Assembly (NCBI GenBank): GCA_900557195.1
Contig: USRT01000001.1
Coordinates: 72,770-136,769 of the forward strand
Reading direction: 5' to 3'
From: an uncultured Clostridium sp.
GTDB taxonomy: Bacteria; Bacillota; Clostridia; TANB77; CAG-508
DNA: 64,000 nt
Below are positions 29,669 through 38,212 of the stretch, one piece after another. The translations under genes were made by a program, and so were the position numbers. The notes under the pieces are model-generated. The model did not search any database. It saw nothing but the letters and a program-made list of their open reading frames with translations, and had not been told where the DNA came from. The first letter of the stretch is position 1, and each line of letters starts with the position of its first letter.

Positions 29669-30448
29669 TTATATTTCTACTGCCTCACTATCAAATACAG
29701 GTCCATCTTTACATACTCTTGCATAATGAACTTCTTCTGTTGCAAGTTTTACAGAACATCCCATACAAGCTCCAACACCACATGCCATTCTTTGTTCTAA
29801 TGATATTTGGCAAAATATATTTTTATCTTCTGCAAGTTTTTTTACAGCCTTTAACATTGGAAGTGGACCACATGCATATATTGCATCTATATTTTTTTCT
29901 TCTAAATCCTTTTCTAAATAATTGATTGCAAATCCACTATTTCCATAACTTCCATCATCTGTAGTTATAGTTAAATTTGTAGATACTTTTTTGAATTCAT
30001 CTTCTAAAACAACAAAATCTTTATTTCTAAAACCTAAATATACATTTGTATTTGCACATAATTTAGCTTCTTTAGTTAATTCATATAAAGGAAATATTCC
30101 TATACCTCCACCAATAATTGCAATATTTTTATAATCTTTTATTTCAAAAACACCATTTCCTATAGGACCTATTATATCTATAAATTGTCCTTCTTTTATA
30201 TTAGATAAGAAATTAGTACCTCTTCCTTTTACTTGAAAAATAAATTCAAATAAATTGTTATCTTTATCCACATTATAGATACTTATTGGTCTTCTTAAAA
30301 AAGGCTCATAACTTTCAGACACCTTTATTTCCACAAATTGACCTGGTTTTGCAATATTAGATATTTCTTTTGATTCACAAGTAAATTTTAAAATATCTGG
30401 TTTTAATTGTTCTTTTTTTATTAATTTAACATTTACATTAGTAGGCAT
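29669..30448 (-). CDS. pyrK: Dihydroorotate dehydrogenase electron transfer subunit, copy 2
   Basis: A 259-residue PyrK with EPFLRRPISIYNV (FAD), IIGGGIGIFPLYEL (NAD) and CGVGACMGCSVKL plus ARVCKDGPVF (iron-sulfur cysteines). The ATG at 30448 follows AAGGAGGA; a longer in-frame start has no site. The 148-base gap to pyrD copy 2 is larger than in copy 1. Confidence 0.92.
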   Translation of the reverse strand: MPTNVNVKLIKKEQLKPDILKFTCESKEISNIAKPGQFVEIKVSESYEPFLRRPISIYNVDKDNNLFEFIFQVKGRGTNFLSNIKEGQFIDIIGPIGNGVFEIKDYKNIAIIGGGIGIFPLYELTKEAKLCANTNVYLGFRNKDFVVLEDEFKKVSTNLTITTDDGSYGNSGFAINYLEKDLEEKNIDAIYACGPLPMLKAVKKLAEDKNIFCQISLEQRMACGVGACMGCSVKLATEEVHYARVCKDGPVFDSEAVEI

Positions 30449-30738
30449 AATTTTCCTCCTTATTTTATTTTGCATTATAATATCATATTTTACCATTTTA
30501 TTACAATAGTTTATATAAAAATATTATTTTTTATTTTATACATCAAATTCGCCTATCTCTATATATTATTGCCATTTCATGTTTCGACATTTTATGGTAG
30601 TTCCTAAAATTAGCCTTGACAATTTGACATTTTTAGATTATATTGTTTATTATCAATTGGAAATATAAGGTAATTATTCAAATTTTGTCGAATTTTTAAG
30701 TATTTTTACTTGATAAATTTTATATACAGGAGAGTCAT

Positions 30739-31497
30739 ATGTTAAATTTCGTTTTATGCGATGACAACAATATTATTCTATCAAAGTTAAGTAAAATGTT
30801 AGAATCTATTTTCATAAAGAACAACTTATCAGCTGAAGTTGGCTTTACTTCTACAAAATCTAACGAAATAATTGAATATCTATCTAATAATAAGGTAGAT
30901 GTTTTATTATTAGATATCGATCTAAAATCTGATAGGTCTGGATTAGAAGTAGCAAATTTAATTAGAAAAGAGAACAAATCAATTTATATAATTTTTACAA
31001 CTGGTCATTTAGAATATGGGCTAGTTGCTTATAAATATAAAACTTTTGATTATCTATCAAAACCTATAACATTAGAAAGACTTGAAGAAACTGTATTACG
31101 ATTATTTGAAGACATTTCACTAATGCCAAAGAATTTTATTAAAATTGATAATAAAAATACTATTATAAATATAGATACTATTAATTATATAAAAAAGGAT
31201 GGTATGAAATTAATTTATCATACAGATTCTCATGAATATGAAGTTTATAGTTCTTTTAATAAAATATCTAATTTACTCCCTGAAAATTTTGTAAGATGTC
31301 ATAAATCTTATATAGCAAATATTCACAAAATAACCGATTTACAGACTAGTAATAACACGATATTGTTTAACAGCTCAAGCAGTAAATGTTTTATTGGTCC
31401 TAAATATAAAAACAAATTAATGGAGGTTTTAAATCATGATGGAAACATTAAATGCAGTGTGGACTGCACTAACTACAACAAATTAGGAATTAATTAA
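30739..31497 (+). CDS. agrA: AgrA-type LytTR response regulator
   Basis: A 252-residue two-component regulator. The receiver domain has the phospho-acceptor in VLLLDIDLKSDRSG (near residue 58) and the conserved Lys in DYLSKPI. The C-terminal LytTR DNA-binding domain includes YIKKDGMKLIYHT and NFVRCHKSYIANIHKI. It directly precedes and overlaps the 5' end of the sensor kinase region, so the two are a unit. Divergent from pyrK copy 2. Confidence 0.88.
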   Translation: MLNFVLCDDNNIILSKLSKMLESIFIKNNLSAEVGFTSTKSNEIIEYLSNNKVDVLLLDIDLKSDRSGLEVANLIRKENKSIYIIFTTGHLEYGLVAYKYKTFDYLSKPITLERLEETVLRLFEDISLMPKNFIKIDNKNTIINIDTINYIKKDGMKLIYHTDSHEYEVYSSFNKISNLLPENFVRCHKSYIANIHKITDLQTSNNTILFNSSSSKCFIGPKYKNKLMEVLNHDGNIKCSVDCTNYNKLGIN

Positions 31498-32800
31498 TAT
31501 TATATCTATACCAATTTATTTTATTGATGCTTATATTGGAATGTTACTATTTACAACTATATTAAACTTCGAGAATTCTAAGAAACAAAAGATACAATAT
31601 GTTTTGCTATTATCTATAATTGCTTTTATCATTAGAATCATATTTAAAAATCCTTTAGCAACTTATTTAAATATGATTTTAACACTATTTTTGATAATAA
31701 AAATATTTAAAACAAATTTTCTTAAAGGCCTACTTGCAGTGATTTTACCTTATGCATTTAGTATTCTATTAGAATATATATTTAGTAAAATATACTATGT
31801 CTCTTTTGGAACAACATGGGATACCTTATTAAATATTCCTATATTTAGAGTAACAATAACATCTTTAATATATTTATGTGTATATTCAATAGCCAGAGTA
31901 TGCAAACATTTTAACTTTAATATTACTTTACTAGATAATATGAATAAAAGAAGTAAAACTATTTTAATTACAAATTGTATTTTGGCAATAATTGTCATTA
32001 TTTCGCAATTCTATTTAATTAATTTTTATAGCACAAACTTGCCTTTACTCGTTACATTATTAAATATTTTCAGTTTAATTGCTTATTTTATTATAAGTTT
32101 CATTAGTTTTGCTAAAATAAATCAGTTAGAAGAAACAGAAATGAATCTTCAAGAAATAAAGTTGTATAATAAAACATTAACAATTTTACATGATAATATA
32201 CGTTCATTTAAACATGACTTTGCAAATATTGTATCTGGTATTGGTGGATATGTACAAACAGATGATTTAGAAGGATTAAAAAAATACTATTCTCAACTAT
32301 TAGAAGACTGTCAAAACACAAATAATTTATCTGCATTAACACCAGAATTAATTAATAATCCTGCAATTTATAATGTTCTAGCCACAAAATATCATAAAGC
32401 TGATGAACAAGGAATAAAAATAAACTTAGAAGTCTTTTTAGATCTAAACACTCTAAAAGTAAAGATTTATGATTTTACTAGAATACTGGGAATTTTAATG
32501 GACAATGCTATTGAAGCAACAAAAGAATGTGATGAAAAAGTAATAAATTTAATTATAAGAAATGAACAAAATAAAAATAGACAAGTTGTAATTATAGAAA
32601 ATACATATAAAAATAAAGATGTTAATTTAGATTTGATTTTTGATAAAGGTGTTACATCAAAACCTGGAAATACAGGTCTTGGTTTATGGAAAGTAAGAGA
32701 AATCTTAAAGAAAAATGAAAATTTAAATTTATTTACAACTAAAAATGATAAATATTTCAGACAACAATTCGAAATGTATTATACAAAAAAAGAAGGCTAA
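31439..32800 (+). CDS. agrC: AgrC-type sensor kinase, with an in-frame TAG near the N-terminus
   Basis: The open part (from 31541) encodes about six membrane segments. These are followed by a phospho-acceptor region FKHDFANI, the N box ILMDNAIEAT and the ATP-lid region KPGNTGLGLWKVREIL, typical of HPK10 peptide sensors. In the same frame upstream, a well-placed GGAGG and ATG at 31439 start METLNAVWTALTTTN. An amber codon follows at 31484-31486, and then ELINIISIPIYFIDAYIG leads directly into the body. That upstream part looks like the true N-terminus. So the gene is interrupted, read through, or restarted at a downstream codon. TAG serves as a normal stop elsewhere here. Confidence 0.75.
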
Positions 32801-32815
32801 AAGCCTTCTTTTTTT
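32789..32815. terminator. Bidirectional terminator between agrC and agrD
   Basis: AGAAGGCT and AGCCTTCT form an 8-base stem with a short loop, flanked by A7 and T7 runs. It overlaps the agrC stop codon and can end both convergent units. Confidence 0.88.
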
Positions 32816-32844
32816 GTAGTTTTAAGAATTATTTATAGGTCTTA

Positions 32845-32964
32845 TTAGTCTTTTTTTATTAAAGATGCTGGCATTTTTGGTTGATGTAATATTCCCATTA
32901 TAAAACATGCAGTATTTGTAGTTTTAGCATATTTTTCTGCTACCTTTGCTAGAAATTTGAACAT
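32845..32964 (-). CDS. agrD: AgrD-type cyclic peptide precursor
   Basis: A 39-residue pro-peptide too short for routine gene finding. It has an amphipathic N-terminal helix (MFKFLAKVAEKYAK), a central NTACFIMG with the ring-forming Cys20, and the charged tail HQPKMPASLIKKD, which matches the QPKxPxSL tail of clostridial autoinducers. A GAGGGGG site precedes the ATG. It lies 99 bases downstream of agrB. The mature signal probably is a thiolactone starting at or just before this Cys; the exact ring end (IM, IMG or GIL) cannot be told. Confidence 0.85.
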   Translation of the reverse strand: MFKFLAKVAEKYAKTTNTACFIMGILHQPKMPASLIKKD

Positions 32965-33063
32965 AAAAAATTCCCCCTCAAAATCATTTATATAATAATA
33001 CATTTGCCGGCAATGTAATTATTAACACATATATTTATAAATTATTCATAATTGGTACTATAA

Positions 33064-33675
33064 TTATGCAGTATAAACTTCATATCCATATTTATTTTTA
33101 GACAATTTATAAGCGATTTTTGTTATAGATATAGTTTGTAAAAAAGTTCCTATTATAAGGATATTGGATATTATATTATTTGGTATAAGCATTGCTACTA
33201 TTAATGTTATAGTTAAAGTTACATATGACATTATCTTTTTGTGTTTTCTTTCCTTTTCACTTAATATTGGTAAATTTTCTGTATCTGCTGGTGCATATAA
33301 TCTCACCATTATCATAGAGAATATCCATTCAACTAAGATAATAATATATTTAATATAAACTTGCTCAAATACAATATATTTACTCATATACACTGTTAAA
33401 AAATAAAATAAGCAAGTTCCTATTATACAACCCAAATGAGTTTTTAGATGAAATCCACCAGAAAACTTTTTATATGGTAATATTGCAAAAAAAGCAAATA
33501 CTGTTAACCATCCAATTTTTAATATAAATGCTACTACGAAAAGTAATAATATTTTAGGTATCTCTCCTACAATTAATTGTATACCATAATTTATTACTTC
33601 TGCCCTTTCGTCATCTACCTCTGGCATTTCTTTTCTAATTTTATTAGTTAGATATGTACAAAATTTATCAACCAT
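33064..33675 (-). CDS. agrB: AgrB-type peptide-processing membrane endopeptidase
   Basis: AgrB cleaves the AgrD tail and makes the thiolactone. The 203-residue membrane protein has the catalytic His and Cys in GGFHLKTHLGC (His 76 and Cys 83 by count) and about six hydrophobic segments. It forms a minus-strand unit with agrD that faces the plus-strand agrA-agrC unit. Confidence 0.9.
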   Translation of the reverse strand: MVDKFCTYLTNKIRKEMPEVDDERAEVINYGIQLIVGEIPKILLLFVVAFILKIGWLTVFAFFAILPYKKFSGGFHLKTHLGCIIGTCLFYFLTVYMSKYIVFEQVYIKYIIILVEWIFSMIMVRLYAPADTENLPILSEKERKHKKIMSYVTLTITLIVAMLIPNNIISNILIIGTFLQTISITKIAYKLSKNKYGYEVYTA

Positions 33676-33737
33676 TTTGCCACCTCACTTATTTCTGAAT
33701 TAATAATACACTTTAGTTTTTTAGTTGTTTTTTTTAC

Positions 33738-33811
33738 TTTATAAAAACATCAAAAAACGACACAAAAAATGGCTTTTTGATTCTTGTATCGTTTTTGGGT
33801 ACTTTTATAAA
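33738..33811. promoter_or_regulatory. Imperfect inverted repeat upstream of agrBD
   Basis: Two 30-base arms (33738-33767 and 33782-33811) are complementary at about four fifths of their positions, with a 14-base centre. The core is AAAAACGACACAA on one side and its inverted counterpart on the other. It lies in the 234-base gap upstream of agrB, about 65-135 bases from its start, and may be the operator for the response regulator. This is inference from position. Confidence 0.5.
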
Positions 33812-33909
33812 ATTCACATAAATATTTAACATTTTTATTTTTTCATATTTAAAAAATTGCTGAAGTACTTAATTTTCACTATTTCACTTCTATTATAGTA
33901 CACATATAA

Positions 33910-34593
33910 CTATATAATCCCGTCTAATATTTTCCAACTACCTTCTAATTTAGGCATACATTTAAACTCCATTTCTTCTTTAGTAATTGGATGCTTTATG
34001 CATAATTTATATGCCCAAAGTGCAATTTGTTTTCCATGCCCTCTTCCACCATACTTTTGGTCACCATAAATGCTATGACCTCTACTAGATAGTTGTACTC
34101 TTATTTGGTGATGTCTTCCTGTATGTAAATTAATTTTAAGTACAGACAAATTAATTTCTTCATTATATTTAATAACTTCATAATCAAGTTTTGCAAGTTT
34201 AGAATTTTTAGTTTCTTCCTTCACAACCCTGCTCATATTGTTTCTTTCATTTTTTAGCAAATAATCTTCTAATATATCTTTATCCTTTTCTAATTTACCA
34301 TCTACAATTACTAAATATGTTTTTTTAAATTCTTTAACTCTTACTTGCTCACTTAATCTACCTGCCGCTTTTGATGTCTTGGCAAATACCATTACTCCAC
34401 CAACTGGTCTATCTAGTCTATGTATCAATCCTAAATATACATCACCTGGTTTATTATACTTTTCTTTTATATATTCTTTTATAATAGATAGCATATCTTT
34501 ATCACCTGTTTTATCACCTTGAGAAGGAACATTTACAGGCTTTTCAACTACTATAATATGATTATCTTCATATATCACATTTAAATCTTGCAT
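33910..34593 (-). CDS. RluA-family pseudouridine synthase
   Basis: This enzyme isomerises uridine in rRNA or tRNA. The catalytic Asp is in GLIHRLDRPVGGVMVFAKT (near residue 75). The N-terminal YEDNHIIVVEKPVNVPSQGD and the C-terminal LHTGRHHQIRVQL are the conserved flanking blocks. At 227 residues it lacks an S4 domain. The ATG at 34593 has a GGGAG site and nearly touches the stop codon of the methyltransferase gene upstream. Confidence 0.85.
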   Translation of the reverse strand: MQDLNVIYEDNHIIVVEKPVNVPSQGDKTGDKDMLSIIKEYIKEKYNKPGDVYLGLIHRLDRPVGGVMVFAKTSKAAGRLSEQVRVKEFKKTYLVIVDGKLEKDKDILEDYLLKNERNNMSRVVKEETKNSKLAKLDYEVIKYNEEINLSVLKINLHTGRHHQIRVQLSSRGHSIYGDQKYGGRGHGKQIALWAYKLCIKHPITKEEMEFKCMPKLEGSWKILDGII

Positions 34594-34594
34594 T

Positions 34595-35458
34595 TTATTT
34601 CTCCCATTTTCCATATATACCACATGGTAATATTAATTTAGAATTTGTCATAGGAAGTCCTATTTCTCCATTACTAAAAGTACCTTTATATTTTTGATTT
34701 ATATTTATTCTTAATATATTCTCTAAAACTGTACTTGATATTCCTGTAGTATATGAGTTTATTAAGAAAAATAGTGGGTTATCAGATAATACTTTTGTAC
34801 TACACTTTACTAAATCGTATATATTTTCTTCAAATTGCCATACTTCGCCATTTGCACCTCTTCCATAAGAAGGTGGATCCATTATAATAGCATCATATTT
34901 ATTTCCTCTTCTAATCTCTCTATTTACAAATTTAACTACATCATCAATAATATATCTTACCTTTTTATCTTGTAATCCTGATGATGTTACATTTTCTTTT
35001 GCCCAAGAAACCATACCTTTAGAACTATCTACATGACATACACTAGCCCCCGCAGATAAACAAGCAACTGTTGCTCCACCTGTATATGCAAATAGATTTA
35101 AAACCTTTATTTCTCTAGACGCATTTTTTATTTTATCCATCATCCAATCCCAGTTAACAGCCTGCTCTGGAAAAAGACCTGTGTGTTTAAATCCCATAGG
35201 TTTTATATTGAAAGTTAAATTTTTGTATTTAATCTGCCAAGATGCAGGAACCTTTTTGTTATATTCCCATCTCCCACCTCCAGTATTACTTCTAATATAT
35301 TTTGCATTTACTTTATTCCATTTTTCTTTAAAAGACTTGTCCTTCCATATTATTTGTGGGTCTGGTCTAACTAATACTACGTCTTTCCATCTTTCTAATT
35401 TTTCACCATTTGCCATATCTAATATTTCATAATCTTTCCAATTATTTGCTATATTCAT
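34595..35458 (-). CDS. SAM-dependent methyltransferase (RlmI-like core, no PUA domain)
   Basis: A 287-residue class I methyltransferase. SAM-binding motif I is VLNLFAYTGGATVACLSAGA, the acidic residue of motif II is in HVDSSKGMVSWAKEN, and the catalytic motif is DAIIMDPPSYGRG, typical of the rRNA 5-methylcytosine/2-methylguanosine RlmI/RlmK relatives. It is translationally adjacent to the pseudouridine synthase, so both probably act on rRNA. Exact target unknown. Confidence 0.8.
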   Translation of the reverse strand: MNIANNWKDYEILDMANGEKLERWKDVVLVRPDPQIIWKDKSFKEKWNKVNAKYIRSNTGGGRWEYNKKVPASWQIKYKNLTFNIKPMGFKHTGLFPEQAVNWDWMMDKIKNASREIKVLNLFAYTGGATVACLSAGASVCHVDSSKGMVSWAKENVTSSGLQDKKVRYIIDDVVKFVNREIRRGNKYDAIIMDPPSYGRGANGEVWQFEENIYDLVKCSTKVLSDNPLFFLINSYTTGISSTVLENILRININQKYKGTFSNGEIGLPMTNSKLILPCGIYGKWEK

Positions 35459-35476
35459 TATTCTTCCTCTCTTTTA

Positions 35477-35683
35477 TTAAATCTCGCTTAATAAATTTAT
35501 AAAATTACTAATTAATACTATGTCCCATATTATTAGAAAAGTAGTTATTATTGTAATTATAGAAATTGCTTTATTTCTTCTTATTATATTACGAAACTTA
35601 ACTATTTTATTATTATTTAATTCCAAACAATCCTTTTCTTCATTGTATTTTATAGTAAATATCATATCTTTTGTGTGTTCCAT
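35477..35683 (-). CDS. Small membrane protein, 68 residues
   Basis: The N-terminal half is charged (MEHTKDMIFTIKYNEEKDCLEL) and the C-terminal half is a single hydrophobic segment (residues about 38-62). The ATG follows GAGGGGGAG. It lies 18 bases upstream of the methyltransferase gene. Family unknown; real mainly on the strength of the binding site and placement. Confidence 0.5.
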   Translation of the reverse strand: MEHTKDMIFTIKYNEEKDCLELNNNKIVKFRNIIRRNKAISIITIITTFLIIWDIVLISNFINLLSEI

Positions 35684-35800
35684 AAAACTCCCCCTCTATT
35701 CATTTGTCAATATTAAATATATATTCAAATCTTTAGAGTTTTATGAATAAAATCACATGTTTTATTATAACAAAAAATACCATATTTTTCAAATAAACTT

Positions 35801-37588
35801 TCAAGATAATTTCTCTTTTATTTTTTTAGCAAGTTCTAAATTTATTCCTTTTACTTTTGCTATTTCCTCTACTTCTGCCTGTTTTATTTTCTCTACACTA
35901 CCAAAAGTTTTAAGTAAGCTTGCCTTTTTCATTGTTCCTATTCCATGAATTTCATCTAATTCAGATTTTGTAAGCATACTATCTCTTAATTTTCTATGAT
36001 ACCCAATTGCAGTATCATGAACAGTATCTTGAAACATAGTTATTGTGTTCATTAATTTTTCAGATAATTCTAATTCTTTCCTTGTATCATCCATCAAAGC
36101 TCTTGTTTGATGTTTACCATTTTTAACCATTCCATAAATTGGAATATTTAGATTAAGGCCTTTTATTACTTCTTCTGCTGCTCTTATTTGTGTTATTCCA
36201 CCATCTACAAATATTACATCAGGAAGTCTCCCAAAGCTACTTTTATCATTTTCTATAGAATGTTTTAATCTTCTTTCTATTACTTCCTTCATACATGCTG
36301 GATCATCCTGACCAAATACAGTTTTTATTTTAAATCTTTTCGACAATTTCTTTTTAATTATTCCATCTAGCATAACACACATTCCTGCAACCATATATGT
36401 TCCAGAAATATTTGAGATATCATAGCACTCAATTTTCCTTGGTACCTTTTCCATTTTTAAAACTTCTTTTAATTCATTTATTACACTATATCTATCCTTT
36501 TCTTTATTATCTAGTGTAATTTTTGCATTTTTTTCTGCCATTTCTGCAAGTCTTAGTTTTTCTCCCTTTTTAGGAGTTTTTATCTCTACTTTTCTATCTA
36601 TTCTACTTGTTAATAAATACTCTATAATATCTTTATCTTCTATTTCTTCTTTTAACATAATCTTATTTGGTAAAATTGGTCTTGTCATATAAAATTGCTT
36701 TATGAAACTAGATAAAATCTCGCTATCTGTCTCATCATTTAGTCCCTCAAAGAAGAAGTGTTCTCTTCCTATCATTTTACTTCCCCTTACAAAGAAAATT
36801 TCTATACATACTTCTAATTCATTTCTTGCAATTCCTATTACATCAATATCATTTTCAGATATATTAGATACTTTTTGCCTTTCTGAAATTCGTTCTATTG
36901 CAATTTTTTTATCTCTTAAATATGCTGCTTTTTCATATTCTTGCTTTGCTGATTCTTCCATCATTTGTGACTCTAATTGTTTAATTATTTTCTCTGTTTT
37001 ACCTTCTAATATTTCTATTATTTCATTTATTTGCTTTCTATATTCTTCTTTAGAAATATACCCCATACACGGAGCCAAACACTTCTTTATGTGATAATTT
37101 AAACATGGTCTATCTTTGTATTTAAAGCTCCTACATTGTCTTACCTTAAATTTTGTTTTTATAAAATCTACCATTTCTTTTGCCGCTCCACTACTTGCAT
37201 ATGGTCCAAAATATTTAGCCCCATCATTTAAAATCCTTCTTGTTATATATATATCTGGATAATCAGCTTTTACATTTATTTTAATATAAGGATATGTTTT
37301 GTCATCTTTTAAAAGCACATTAAATTTTGGCATATTTTTCTTTATTAAGTTACATTCCAAAATTAATGCTTCCGCTTCATTATCTGTAACAATATATTCA
37401 AAATGATCCACTAAAGAAACCATGTTTTCTATTCTTTTTGTTTTATTATTCTTTCTAAAATATTGTCTTACTCTATTTCTTAAAGATATAGCTTTTCCAA
37501 CATAAATAATTTTATCATCTTTATCATGCATAATATATACACCTGGTTTATGTGGAAGTTTTTTTAATTCTGCTTCTATATCAAACAT
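35801..37588 (-). CDS. uvrC: UvrABC system protein C
   Basis: UvrC makes both incisions in nucleotide excision repair. The GIY-YIG nuclease is at the N-terminus (PGVYIMHDKDDKIIYVGKA). The Cys-rich segment RPCLNYHIKKCLAPCMG, the UVR motif, the C-terminal RNase H-like nuclease (ECYDISNISG, VFVDGGITQ) and the terminal HhH region follow in order. At 595 residues it is complete, with no CGG codon. Confidence 0.95.
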   Translation of the reverse strand: MFDIEAELKKLPHKPGVYIMHDKDDKIIYVGKAISLRNRVRQYFRKNNKTKRIENMVSLVDHFEYIVTDNEAEALILECNLIKKNMPKFNVLLKDDKTYPYIKINVKADYPDIYITRRILNDGAKYFGPYASSGAAKEMVDFIKTKFKVRQCRSFKYKDRPCLNYHIKKCLAPCMGYISKEEYRKQINEIIEILEGKTEKIIKQLESQMMEESAKQEYEKAAYLRDKKIAIERISERQKVSNISENDIDVIGIARNELEVCIEIFFVRGSKMIGREHFFFEGLNDETDSEILSSFIKQFYMTRPILPNKIMLKEEIEDKDIIEYLLTSRIDRKVEIKTPKKGEKLRLAEMAEKNAKITLDNKEKDRYSVINELKEVLKMEKVPRKIECYDISNISGTYMVAGMCVMLDGIIKKKLSKRFKIKTVFGQDDPACMKEVIERRLKHSIENDKSSFGRLPDVIFVDGGITQIRAAEEVIKGLNLNIPIYGMVKNGKHQTRALMDDTRKELELSEKLMNTITMFQDTVHDTAIGYHRKLRDSMLTKSELDEIHGIGTMKKASLLKTFGSVEKIKQAEVEEIAKVKGINLELAKKIKEKLS

Positions 37589-37710
37589 AATTATCCTCTT
37601 TCTATTATTAATCTTTTTATATTATATCATTTGTACAATTTATTAACAATATAAATCTTTGCTTCAGTTCTTTATTCGTTACTGGTTAATAGTTTTTAAT
37701 TTCTCAAGTA

Positions 37711-37871
37711 GGCTTTAGCTAGTCTTATATATTATAATAAAAAACAGTTCTGACCTTGTACCGTTATTAATGTATCTGTTTATAGTGTGTCTCTGCCATG
37801 TGAATCTGGTACACTCTAAAACGCCTTGGAAGAATTGTTTTTTATTATAATATATAAGACTAGCTAAAGCC
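37711..37871 (+). repeat. Long-armed inverted-repeat element E2 (candidate structured RNA)
   Basis: Two 41-base arms (37711-37751 and 37831-37871) pair at 40 positions, and the exception is a G-U wobble if the plus strand is transcribed. The 79-base interior has small self-complementary parts (TGTACC with GGTACA, AGTGT with ACACT). It has the same design as the element at 1507-1671 but unrelated sequence, and also lies upstream of a plus-strand gene (glmS) that needs CGG frameshifting. It occupies part of the 37589-38212 gap ahead of the glmS ribozyme. Confidence 0.7.
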
Positions 37872-38004
37872 GGACTACTAGCACTATACTTAAACCAGCA
37901 ACTAATTTTTTTATCAAAAAACTTGCAACATTTTACCTTTTAATATAATATAATACAGTAATTATAATTTACGCAAAAGAAAATATTAAGAAAGGAGATT
38001 GTTA

Positions 38005-38175
38005 TTAAAAAAAAGCGCCTGGACAATTTTATATTGTTGACGAGGTTAGAGTTTATCGAAATATTCGGCGGATGGCTCTATGGCAAGAACAGTTACTGCC
38101 ATTAGATATAGCTAAAAACTAATAGTGATATTAGAACAAAGCAAATATCAGTAACGTTTATTTTGCGTACCTTAT
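38005..38175 (+). ncRNA. glmS ribozyme
   Basis: This is a metabolite-dependent self-cleaving leader that lowers glmS expression when glucosamine-6-phosphate is high. Recognised by AGCGCCTGGACAA at 38014, then TTGACGAGGTTAGAGTTTATCGA and TTCGGCGGATGGCTC, all hallmark core segments in the right order and spacing. Cleavage is expected just before G38015. It ends about 40 bases before the glmS ATG. Confidence 0.95.
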
Positions 38176-38212
38176 AATATATTTCAAAATAAATTTATGG
38201 AGGTATTTTTTT

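Noticed and set aside
1507..37871. E1 and E2 as copies of one MITE or as retron msr-msd RNAs
   Set aside because: Arms and cores share no sequence, so they are not copies of one transposon. No reverse transcriptase or transposase is nearby.
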